The position numbers and the translations under genes are program-made. A stretch of DNA of 64,000 nt, taken from the NCBI GenBank assembly GCA_900101355.1, contig FMUV01000003.1, positions 1 to 64,000 of the forward strand. Direction: 5' to 3'. How positions within the stretch are numbered: the stretch's first letter is position 1; every line of letters begins with the position of its first letter. This document shows positions 57,201 to 63,924 of the stretch, piece by piece. Under the pieces are notes generated by a model that saw only the letters and a list, made by a program, of their open reading frames with translations, ran no database searches and was not told where the DNA came from. This stretch comes from Ruminococcus sp. YE282. GTDB lineage: Bacteria; Bacillota; Clostridia; Oscillospirales; Acutalibacteraceae.

Positions 57201-58090
57201 CTATTCAGCTCAGGAGCGACGGCGTATATGTTGTTACCAACTTTGACGGTGTGCTTGGCTTGTTGATTGCACGTTATCTCAGCAATACGAAAAACTGCAA
57301 TGTCATAGTAGCAGGCAACAGAGACCTATCCGACGATGAGCAGGCTTACATTTCAAATTCGGCAATCGGCGACGGTTCGACAATAAATTATATAAATGCA
57401 AACCTGACCGATTACAGCCTTGCAAGCCGTTTTGTTGAAAAGGTTCACTCGGAATACGGAAACATTAACGGTGTTATCCATACTGCCGAAAGCGCAAGGG
57501 ATAACAAAATATATATGAAAGACCTGTTATATTCTGAGCAGATTATATCCGAAAACTTGGTTTCGGCAATTAATCTTGACGCTGTGTTAAATGATGAAAA
57601 ACTGGACTTCTTTATGTTAATCTCATCGTTCATAACACTGCTTGGTTACACGGGTCAGTCGGACTATTGTTATACAAGTCAGTATCTAAAGTCATTTGCG
57701 GATTACAGAAACACATTGTGCGGCGACAAAAAGAGATTCGGAAAGTCAGTTTCCGTTTTGTGGCCGTTCTACAAAGAGAGCAATGTTTTGTCCGGTGCAG
57801 AAACAGAAAAATGGTTTGAAAAGAGCTTCGGAATTTCGCCTCTGGATTCTGAACAGGGACAGGAAATTTGCGATACATTGTTCAAGTTTGATTACGACAG
57901 CATCGGCATTATGTACGGCGACATTGATAAAATTCGCACATTGTTTGGTTTTGCGGCTAATGATGTTTATGAGTACTTTGACGATTCTAATGCTGATTCG
58001 GAAGATGACGATGCAATTGACGAGGAGCTTAACGATATGAGCGAGGACGAATTGGCTGATATGCTCAAGAGTATGCTTGAAGAAGATTAA
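51254..58090 (+). CDS. Trans-AT polyketide synthase, 2278 residues, two KS, C-terminal KR relic
   Basis: Order: ACP S54 (completes the split module of the 34467 protein); KS (160-592, C328) whose linker contains an ACP-like insert (646-721) with Arg683 in the Ser position; ACP S937, with no DH or KR in this module; KS (1017-1445, C1182); linker; a cis-AT-like ACP with GLES instead of GxDS (S1700); then a KR-like region (1760-2230) placed after the ACP. That KR has lost the NADPH glycine pattern (TNFDGVLG at about 1995-2002) though Ser and Tyr of the active site appear kept, so it is probably inactive. The acidic C-terminus (2240-2278, SEDELADMLKSMLEED) resembles class 2 docking tails known from cis-AT systems and fits the helical N-terminus of the next protein. 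GAGG lies 9 nt before the start. This protein appears to be the junction between trans-AT and cis-AT-derived parts of the line. Confidence 0.94.
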   Translation: MENNQKPNHIDNTNKNRLWELAVDYLKDQISKQTNISKERIRNRDSLDRYGIDSVAIMSMTKAMESDLGKLSKTLFFEYNTVDELAKYLFDNKHTELAKLFGADAGETAVPEKKSDVKSAAGIGKLGIIKKKDSSVPQKPVKKAVKKGKPNLAVLNNQFDDDIAIVGVAGKYPMADDIDEFWDNLKNGRDCVTEIPDKRWDNSVYYSDKKGDIGKTYAKWGGFLNDVEMFDPLFFNMTPLEADFTDPQERLFLETTWKAFEEAGYSKEELSNKNVGVFVGVMFGLYQLLETYDYGAKMTGRCNFASIANRVSYFYNFHGPSIALDTMCSSSLTALHLACNSIKNGESEMAVVGGVNLILHPNKYVQLSQGGFLSTDGKCRSFGSGGDGYVPGEGVGAIVIEPLKKAVADGNHIYALIKSTAVNAGGKTNGYTVPNPAAQTDVIKTALKEAGISARTISYIEAHGTGTKLGDPIEVTGMTNAYRDYTDDNGYCAVGSVKSNVGHLESAAGVAAITKVILQMKNKSLAPSIHSRHLNEFIDFEDTPFYVQRELGEWKRPIVETDGKEVEYPRRAGISAFGAGGANAHIIIEEYCNDEAVKINNEKKPRLFVLSAKTEDCLESYAQEMLDFVCRYTGSDELQKDKQNALGTDDFADIIKNAASSVLGIKPSVISEDDYFCDLGLDRYQLSSFCDIIKGKTDKPISIDFITLQPTVHKLAEHLSEKPETKTEVNHKDVDLDLDDFAYTLQLGRSEMEERLAIIASDVWELRDLLYDYLNGKSNGSIFCGNTNNYTEQFDEFVKSDSGVEYADKLLADKDYNKIAELWISGVSFDWNKLYSHKMNRLSLPTYPFAKVRCWVTENTESGRLVEEQFLPVNRVKSALPNFVPHNSGNVETKNITDAELRNMVVEYLKQAFSAVLKIPVEQLQENVDFEAYGLDSIYINQLNTYFENYFGKLPSSLLFTYKNLKSLSKYFVKEQREKVLNVLFGTENNYAVSDSSSADDRVVQVESYPQYNGNEDDDIAIIGISGQYPQSKDLDEYLDNLLNGKDLITEIPPERWDYRDYPEVKCKWGGFISDADKFDPQFFNITPNNAKYMDPQERILLEKVWSCLEDSGYSPKSLCSDDEDDTRGNVAVYVGVSFNTYGLNGVEDKSMPINTQLYSVANRISYVLNLKGPSLAVDTACSSSLYAIHMGCESIIHGECDMAIAGGVNLSLHPSKYVTLNWGGFLASDGHCRSFGEGGDGYVPGEGVGAILLKPLKKAIADNDHIYGVIKGTAVNHGGKTNGYSVPNPVAQSEVIRKALGKAKINPSTISYIEAHGTGTSLGDPIEIDALTDVFKKYTDKKQYCAIGSVKSNAGHLEAAAGIAQITKVLMQFKSDTIFPSRLNSDSLNHNIHFEDTSFYVQTSAQKWVVDNNLENPEGLMRAGVSSFGVGGVNVHIVLEEYREPEREKAVKSETTLLIPLSALSSEALERNVKQLRTFLEAESLPDIRDFAYTLQVGRIELAYRVAFAVHSYDELKSVLDKYINNDYKDDKRIFAAKAKSIVDCPDNNMPFIINNALDETILSAARYWINGKLIDYSNLYVEYEPHRVSLPTYSFEKESYWLYEKKVSKATDETETSESASDETSDILTDDAQSESVDGSQAGGIDQEFIESIMDMPLSERMENMVSYIQDVFSELLGFAEGRLPDPDQGFFELGLESIETTRAYNRLTEIFGLELDMQLFFNYPNINKLSDYILELLEEQESAEQLDDTEEEQAEKSIGAVYFNDSWIPVVQENNRVSIDDVLVFTNDRAMFNAVKSADGNVSVGRAIQVRQGKKFGYNSKNSSLTVADENSYNMLFSTLEDKEIKVENIVYLWDFAKSQDEAGDEKSVINKLYDTILCVMKSLMNTKNKCNFVFAFNSENTVIPEKEAVIGLFKTVQIENPAISCKLVEFTDSNADCTSVANTLLQELTYVGGGLSVRYSEGQRYESQLQEIKSNDSNAIQLRSDGVYVVTNFDGVLGLLIARYLSNTKNCNVIVAGNRDLSDDEQAYISNSAIGDGSTINYINANLTDYSLASRFVEKVHSEYGNINGVIHTAESARDNKIYMKDLLYSEQIISENLVSAINLDAVLNDEKLDFFMLISSFITLLGYTGQSDYCYTSQYLKSFADYRNTLCGDKKRFGKSVSVLWPFYKESNVLSGAETEKWFEKSFGISPLDSEQGQEICDTLFKFDYDSIGIMYGDIDKIRTLFGFAANDVYEYFDDSNADSEDDDAIDEELNDMSEDELADMLKSMLEED

Positions 58091-58114
58091 TTGGTAAAGG
58101 AGAAATTTTAGGAT

Positions 58115-61100
58115 ATGACCAATAATGATAAGAGTGAATTACTAAAACAATCCATTTCTAAAATTAAGCACCTGCAAAATAAGCTTGCGCAGGCCAATGC
58201 CGAACTCAACGAAAAAATAGCTGTTATCGGTATGGCTTGCCGCTTTCCTGGCGGATGTAACAATCCCGAAGAATATTGGCAGTTTTTGAATGCCGGCGGA
58301 GACGGAGCAATTGAAATTCCTGCCGACCGCTGGAATATTGATGATTATTATGACCCAATGCCCGGAAAACCCAACAAGATGTATGTAAGAAAAAGTAACT
58401 TTCTTAAAAGGGATGTTTCTGAGTTTGACGCAAAGTTTTTTCAGATTTCACCCGCAGAAGCAAATGTTATGGACCCGCAGCAGAGACAGTTGCTGGAGGT
58501 TTGTTGGGAATCTCTTGAAAACGCAGGTCAAAATGCCGATGAATTAAAAGGAAGCAATACAGGCGTTTTTATTGGAATTTCAAGTAACGGCGAATACGGA
58601 AAACTTCCCCAGGATGAGTCAAAAATAAACCAGTATGTCGGTACCGGTAACAACTCAAGTATTGCCTCGGGAAGAATATCATATTATTTTGGCTGGAACG
58701 GCCCTGCCGTATCGGTTGATACAGCATGCTCTTCCTCAATGGTAACAACACATTTGGCTGCCGAATCATTGAGAAAAAGAGAATGTGACATGGCAATTTC
58801 CGCAGGCGTAAGCCTAATGCTTTCGCCGGTAGTAATGAGCTCGCTTTGTTCAATGAATGCAATCTCCGCAAACGGCGTCAGCAAACCTTTTGATGCAGAC
58901 GGAAGCGGTTACGGCAGAGGCGAAGGCTGCGGCGTTTTGGTATTAAAGCGTTTGTCGGACGCACAAAGAGACGGCGACACAATATATGCCGTTATTGAGG
59001 GCAGTGCGATTAATAACGACGGTGCCAGCAGTGGCTTGACCGTTCCAAACGGAAAGGCACAAAAGAAAGTAATCGGAGACGCATTGGCAAATGCTAATTT
59101 AAATCCGAATGACATTGATTATATTGAGGCTCACGGAACGGGAACTCCTCTTGGAGACCCGATTGAGTTTGACGCAATCAAGGATGTGTATTTTGGCAAA
59201 AACGTTAAAAAGCGTGACCATGATTTGGTTGTCGGCGCTGTAAAAGGCAACATAGGACACTTGGAGTCGGCTGCTGCCGTTTCAAGTATCATCAAAGTTG
59301 TACTTAGCCTTACAAATCACGAGATGCCGCCTATTGCCAATTTTCACAATTTGAATCCGAGAATTGTTGTCGGCGATAATCCGATTGTATTCCCGACAAG
59401 CAGTATGCCGTGGAACTCAGTCAACGGCAAAAGAAGAATTGCCGGTATCAGCTCCTTTGGTTTCAGCGGAACAAACGGACATATGATTTTGTCGGAGTAT
59501 GTAAGTGATGACAACGCAGAAGAGAGACCGATGGACAACCACATTCTCTTCCTCAGCGCAAAAGATGAGGAAAAGCTTGTTGAAAAAATCAAGTCATACA
59601 AAGATTACTTTAACACACATAAGGACTTGAATGTTGCAGATGTTTGTTTTACCACAAATGTTTGCAGAGTAAAATACAGACACTGCGCTGTATTTATCGG
59701 TAATACAATTCCAGAATTTATCAGTGAATTTGATGGAGTTCTTGAAAAATATGAAAAGGAAAAATCTATCTATATTTCAAAGGTAGAGCTGATTGGAAGC
59801 AGCCTTGGCGACGACAGACTCAAAGCAAAGCGCACATTGTTTGGCAATATAAGCGATTCTATATACACTTCGAGCGTTGACGATATGATTAAGCCGAAGC
59901 TTGCGTTTGTATTTAACGGCAAAGACGGAAATCTTATTGGTACAGCCTCAAAACTTTATGAAGTATTTGACTTGTTCAAAGAAGAAATGAACAACTGCTT
60001 TGAGTGCTTCAAAAATGTTTATAAAAACATTGAAAGTGACTTTAAAAATTTTGAAAAGGCAAATACAGATGAAAAACAAACCGACATTTTGTTATTCTCT
60101 GTTGAATATTCTTTGATTAAGCTTTTTGAAAGCTTTGGTATTGTACCTGAAATCACGGTTGGTGAAAAAGTCGGAGCATATGTTTCCGCAGTTACTTCGG
60201 GCATAATTGATTTAAAAGCTGCCGCCGATATGCTTATGTTTGAAACCGACGGAGACAATTCCGAGTCAATGACAGGCAGATTTGCGGATGTTGAATTCAA
60301 AAAGCCAAGATACAGATATATGTCGGCTGATTCGGGTGCAACTCTCAGAAGTACCGATGAAATCAAAAAAGATTTAATACAGCCTCATTTATCTTCAAAG
60401 GCTGATTACGAAAAAATAATGGATTCCCTTTATCAGCAGGGATACAGATTCTTTATAGAATTTGGAATTAACAGTTCAGATTCAAGTGATTGTCTGAATG
60501 ACAAAGCTGACGTTGTAAAACTTGCTCTTTTGCAGAACGGCAATTCGCTTACAGAGATTTTACAGCTTATTGCAAGATGCATATGTCTTGGCGGTAATAT
60601 TAAGTGGCGCGGATATTACAACGGCTACAATTACAAAAAGATACTGCTTCCTAACTATCCGTTCGGCAGAAATCACTATTGGATAACCCCTCCATGCTCA
60701 GACAGCGAGGGCTTCGGAACTGTCGGAAAGGTTAGCGAAAGATTTATCGGAAAACCGATTAACCTTCCGTACGCACAAAAGCAATATCACTTTGTATTTT
60801 CAAGCGAAAACTTCAGAGAAGTTGCGGACAACTCCGGTGTGGTACACGTTGGATATTATTTTGAAATGCTCAAAAATGTTATGGGTGACGCTTACGCCGA
60901 TGAATCATACAGGGTAACAGATATGGAATTTGTATCCGCACTGATGATTTTTGAGGGTGAAAACAAGGAAGTGTTGCTTGTTTTAGAGCCTAATGAAGAC
61001 GATTCGCTAAGCTTTAAGTTTTACAGCAAAAACGTTGAGCAAAATTCTTGGAATATGAATGTGAACGGCAAGATTGTAGAATCAGACAGCAAATACGTAT

Positions 61101-62791
61101 CCGATATTGCGGATATTCCGAGCCTGCAAAAATCCTGCGGCAACGAAGAAGTTAACGGCGAAGACTTTTATAATATGCTTGAAGAGAAAAAGGGAATGTA
61201 CTTTGGCGGTTCGGTAAGATGGATTGACAAGGTTTATCGAAGCGGAAACGAAGTTTTTGCAAAATTCCGTCAGCCTACAATTGAGGACGGCAACTTTAAA
61301 TACGGGTTAAATATGAATCCGGGCATTGTTGACAGTGCGGCTCAGATTTGCAATTATATCGTAATGTGCGAAGTTCCCGAAAGCAAAAAGTACATGGTGT
61401 CAAGTATAAGCGGAATATCTTTCAGTGAAAGCGAAAACACTCCAAAAGATGTGTTTGGCCATATTGCAATGAAAAAGTTCGATATGGAAAACAGCGTTAT
61501 TGAAGGTCAGCTTGAAATATTTGACGAAGCAGGCAACATTCTCATTAGAATTGATTCAATTGAACTCAAAGAGTTTGATGAAGAAAAAATGGGTATGCTT
61601 CAGGAAATGCTTGCGTCCAAGGGAAACAAAAACGGCAAGGACGACCACTTCCTGATGCAGTATATGAATGCTGAAAATGACAAGAAGATTGAACTGCTTA
61701 CCGAATATGTGCGCGGCATTATGGCTGATGTTTTGGGTTGTAAGCCTGATGAAATCTCAATTGACGAACCGATAGACGATTTGGGACTGGATTCAATGAG
61801 CGGCTTGCAGTTCTTTAATAAAACGGTAGAATTGCTCGGAGTTGAAATTCCGTTCTCGGATTTGGCTCAGTGTAAGAACCTTGTCGTAGTTGCCAAAAAG
61901 GTAAGCCAGCTGCTTCCGGGCCGTGTAAAGGTTGACCTTGACGAAATTGAGGAAGACAACGAAGAAGCAGTTGACGATATGAGCGTTGAGCATTGGATTT
62001 ATAACTATAAGCCAAATCCAAAGGCAAAGTTAAGATTGTTCTGCTTCCCGAACGGTTTCAGAAGCGCCGATATGTTTGACGAATGGCAGAAAAAGCTTGG
62101 TGATGATATTCAGGTTTGTGCAATTATGATTCCCGGACTTGACATTCAGAGAATAAAAGAAAATGCGCCTACCGACGTTAACAAATTTGTTGAAAAACTT
62201 GAAAAGGTATTGGAAGACGCTGGATTGCTTGACGTTCCGTGTTCATCTTTCGGACACAGCTGGGGTTCCCTGTTCTCTTACAGACTGGGATACAAGCTTT
62301 CACACAATCCAAAGGCTGATTACAGAAAGCTGTTTATATCGGGTTACACAAGTCCGCAAATTAAAAACTCAAGTATAGTTAAAATTCTTAATGAGATTAA
62401 ACCGCAGGGCTTTAACCGTATTCCTGAGTATAGAGAAGTCAGAGACGACCCTAAGGCAATTGACGTTATTGCAAAAGCGTACCAAAAGGTTTGGGATTAC
62501 GACGAGAGCAGCACAAAGGCAATATTGCCGCTTCTGCTGTCGGCTTGCTGCATTATTGACAGATATGAGCATAATCCCGATGAGAAATTTGAAGTGCCGA
62601 TTGTAGGTTTCCACGGCATTGACGACTATATTGTAGACATTGATGAAATGAATGCATGGGAGAATATTACTTCGGATTCGTTCAAACTTTACACAATGGC
62701 AGGCGACCATCAGTTTGTTAATGAGAACCAGTCCGAAGACAGATTGATAGGGCTTATCAGGCAAGAAATTGACGAATTTGTTTCAGATTAA
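58115..62791 (+). CDS. Terminal PKS module: KS, dead AT, DH-like, ACP, thioesterase
   Basis: A protein of 1558 residues. The N-terminal helix (about 5-32) followed by KIAVIGMACRFPGG and the KS (34-465, C205, H340) are of the cis-AT type, unlike the other KSs here. An AT-fold region follows (590-845), but the catalytic GHSxG is GEKVG: the nucleophile Ser is Lys685 and the His is Glu. The N-terminal GQG motif is also lost, so the AT cannot work by the usual mechanism. A double-hotdog DH-like domain (870-1165) keeps His911 and Asp1073 (DSAAQ) but not HxxxGxxxxP. ACP S1227 and a type II-like thioesterase (1305-1558; S1382 in GHSWG, D1503, H1532) end the protein. It should perform the last condensation and release the chain by hydrolysis or cyclisation. 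An AAGGAG lies 12 nt upstream, slightly far. Confidence 0.95.
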   Translation: MTNNDKSELLKQSISKIKHLQNKLAQANAELNEKIAVIGMACRFPGGCNNPEEYWQFLNAGGDGAIEIPADRWNIDDYYDPMPGKPNKMYVRKSNFLKRDVSEFDAKFFQISPAEANVMDPQQRQLLEVCWESLENAGQNADELKGSNTGVFIGISSNGEYGKLPQDESKINQYVGTGNNSSIASGRISYYFGWNGPAVSVDTACSSSMVTTHLAAESLRKRECDMAISAGVSLMLSPVVMSSLCSMNAISANGVSKPFDADGSGYGRGEGCGVLVLKRLSDAQRDGDTIYAVIEGSAINNDGASSGLTVPNGKAQKKVIGDALANANLNPNDIDYIEAHGTGTPLGDPIEFDAIKDVYFGKNVKKRDHDLVVGAVKGNIGHLESAAAVSSIIKVVLSLTNHEMPPIANFHNLNPRIVVGDNPIVFPTSSMPWNSVNGKRRIAGISSFGFSGTNGHMILSEYVSDDNAEERPMDNHILFLSAKDEEKLVEKIKSYKDYFNTHKDLNVADVCFTTNVCRVKYRHCAVFIGNTIPEFISEFDGVLEKYEKEKSIYISKVELIGSSLGDDRLKAKRTLFGNISDSIYTSSVDDMIKPKLAFVFNGKDGNLIGTASKLYEVFDLFKEEMNNCFECFKNVYKNIESDFKNFEKANTDEKQTDILLFSVEYSLIKLFESFGIVPEITVGEKVGAYVSAVTSGIIDLKAAADMLMFETDGDNSESMTGRFADVEFKKPRYRYMSADSGATLRSTDEIKKDLIQPHLSSKADYEKIMDSLYQQGYRFFIEFGINSSDSSDCLNDKADVVKLALLQNGNSLTEILQLIARCICLGGNIKWRGYYNGYNYKKILLPNYPFGRNHYWITPPCSDSEGFGTVGKVSERFIGKPINLPYAQKQYHFVFSSENFREVADNSGVVHVGYYFEMLKNVMGDAYADESYRVTDMEFVSALMIFEGENKEVLLVLEPNEDDSLSFKFYSKNVEQNSWNMNVNGKIVESDSKYVSDIADIPSLQKSCGNEEVNGEDFYNMLEEKKGMYFGGSVRWIDKVYRSGNEVFAKFRQPTIEDGNFKYGLNMNPGIVDSAAQICNYIVMCEVPESKKYMVSSISGISFSESENTPKDVFGHIAMKKFDMENSVIEGQLEIFDEAGNILIRIDSIELKEFDEEKMGMLQEMLASKGNKNGKDDHFLMQYMNAENDKKIELLTEYVRGIMADVLGCKPDEISIDEPIDDLGLDSMSGLQFFNKTVELLGVEIPFSDLAQCKNLVVVAKKVSQLLPGRVKVDLDEIEEDNEEAVDDMSVEHWIYNYKPNPKAKLRLFCFPNGFRSADMFDEWQKKLGDDIQVCAIMIPGLDIQRIKENAPTDVNKFVEKLEKVLEDAGLLDVPCSSFGHSWGSLFSYRLGYKLSHNPKADYRKLFISGYTSPQIKNSSIVKILNEIKPQGFNRIPEYREVRDDPKAIDVIAKAYQKVWDYDESSTKAILPLLLSACCIIDRYEHNPDEKFEVPIVGFHGIDDYIVDIDEMNAWENITSDSFKLYTMAGDHQFVNENQSEDRLIGLIRQEIDEFVSD

Positions 62792-62848
62792 TTGCATATA
62801 TTTTTCGCAAATATTTTTCCAAATACTATATCATATTTTGTTTTAATA

Positions 62849-62857
62849 TGGTATAAT
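62849..62857 (+). promoter_or_regulatory. Extended -10 element upstream of the ABC operon
   Basis: TGGTATAAT is a perfect extended -10 in the 206-bp gap between the thioesterase PKS and the ABC ATPase. No convincing -35 is seen. Transcription would start near 62864, so the transporter can be expressed separately from the PKS genes. Confidence 0.5.
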
Positions 62858-62890
62858 AAGTCTGCATTATTCGTTCTGTTTTTTAATTAA

Positions 62891-62907
62891 GTACACAAAA
62901 TGTTTAC
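62891..62907. promoter_or_regulatory. Operator-like imperfect palindrome before the ABC operon
   Basis: GTACACAAAATGTTTAC reads GTAxACA-AAA-TGTxTAC and contains CACAAAATGT, shared with the site at 32916. It sits about 30 bp past the predicted start site, where binding would block transcription. Confidence 0.4.
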
Positions 62908-62985
62908 GGCAAAACAAGGGAGAATTTTTATATAATTTGCTTTTTTGTGTTTTCTTACAAATAATGTGGAACGGGTTACTTGAAT

Positions 62986-62991
62986 GGAGGT
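62986..62991 (+). promoter_or_regulatory. Ribosome binding site GGAGGT of the ABC ATPase
   Basis: A perfect Shine-Dalgarno sequence 6 nt before GTG 62998. It lies inside the longer reading frame that begins at TTG 62980 and so decides for the GTG start. Confidence 0.75.
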
Positions 62992-62997
62992 AATATA

Positions 62998-63924
62998 GTG
63001 TCGAACTATGTGTTAAAAACAACAAACTTATGTAAGTGTTTTAAATCATATAAGGCCTTGGACAATGTATCTGTTACTTTGGAAAAAGGAAAAATCTATG
63101 GTTTAATCGGAAAAAACGGTGCCGGCAAAACAACTCTTATGAGAATTGTTTCGGGACTCAGTTATGCAACCGAAGGCACAATTGAATTGTTTGGTGCTTC
63201 AAGCGCCAAAGAATACAACAAGCAACTGTCGAAAATCGGTACGCTGATTGAATATCCGAGCCTTAACGGAAGAATGACCGCAAAGCAGAATATTAAGCTT
63301 GTTAAAATTATGAGAGGCATAAAAGACAAGTCGGTTGATGACGAACTGCTTGAAATGGTCGGACTTGGCAGTGTTGACCCAAAGAAAAAGGTTAAGGATT
63401 TTTCCCTTGGTATGAGGCAAAGACTCGGAATTGCAATTGCAATGCTGACAAACCCCGAACTTTTGATTTTGGACGAACCTGTAAACGGTTTGGACCCGGT
63501 TGGTGTTGTTGAGATACGAAATCTTATCAAAAAACTTAACCAGGAAAAGAATATTACGGTTTTGATTTCAAGCCATAATTTGCCGGAACTGTATCAGACC
63601 GCAACAGATTATATTATTATTGACAAAGGCGTTATAAAGCAAACATTAACGCTTGACGAACTTGAAAAGAAATGTGAGCATTATCTTTCAATTACTTGTG
63701 ACGATCCCGATAAGGCAATAAAGGTAATTGAAAATGAACTCGGAACAAAGAAATACAAGAGAATGCAGGATGGAAGCATAAGACTGTATGACTTTGTGGA
63801 CGAGAAGCAGAAGGTATCGGATGCTTTGTTTAATAATCACATAAAGGTTTATGAATTCTCACGCCTTGGTGAGACTTTGGAAAATTACTTTTTGAGCGTT
63901 ATAGGAGAGAGCGGAAATGTTTAA
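62998..63924 (+). CDS. ABC transporter ATP-binding protein, BcrA/CcmA-like
   Basis: A cytoplasmic ATPase of 308 residues driving an ABC-2-type exporter. Walker A is GKNGAGKTT near residue 38, the signature is FSLGMRQR, Walker B is LLILDEP, and a switch His follows in ISSHNL. The C-terminal extension of about 90 residues is typical of bacitracin/lantibiotic-type (BcrA-like) ATPases. It overlaps the next gene by 8 bp, so the pair is translationally coupled. Its position after the PKS genes suggests self-resistance or product export, but families of this kind also handle unrelated peptides, so the link is inference. The GTG start is chosen for its GGAGGT site. Confidence 0.92.
   Translation: MSNYVLKTTNLCKCFKSYKALDNVSVTLEKGKIYGLIGKNGAGKTTLMRIVSGLSYATEGTIELFGASSAKEYNKQLSKIGTLIEYPSLNGRMTAKQNIKLVKIMRGIKDKSVDDELLEMVGLGSVDPKKKVKDFSLGMRQRLGIAIAMLTNPELLILDEPVNGLDPVGVVEIRNLIKKLNQEKNITVLISSHNLPELYQTATDYIIIDKGVIKQTLTLDELEKKCEHYLSITCDDPDKAIKVIENELGTKKYKRMQDGSIRLYDFVDEKQKVSDALFNNHIKVYEFSRLGETLENYFLSVIGESGNV

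Noticed and set aside
461..58090. Many overlapping open frames on both strands within the PKS genes
   Set aside because: They lie within long, family-consistent coding frames, have no ribosome sites of note and encode Cys/Arg/Leu-rich nonsense typical of shadow frames.
2200..58800. Recurrent near-identical DNA around KS active sites, at first suggestive of dispersed repeats
   Set aside because: The repeats coincide with conserved KS motifs (TACSS/TMCSS, HGTGT) and are explained by domain homology, not by mobile or CRISPR repeats.
59893..60650. A working cis-AT domain in the terminal PKS
   Set aside because: The fold pattern is there but GHSxG is GEKVG and the N-terminal GQG is missing, so it was annotated as a dead AT.
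461..62791. NRPS, enoylreductase or methyltransferase domains inside the PKS proteins
   Set aside because: I searched by eye for condensation HHxxxDG, adenylation, SAM-binding and ER nucleotide motifs between the named domains and saw none.
62792..62840. Terminator after the thioesterase PKS
   Set aside because: The sequence is AT-rich but I find no stem of useful length before the ABC promoter.
62980..62997. Longer N-terminus for the ABC ATPase from TTG 62980
   Set aside because: The extension covers the perfect GGAGGT ribosome site of GTG 62998, which gives a normal ABC N-terminus.
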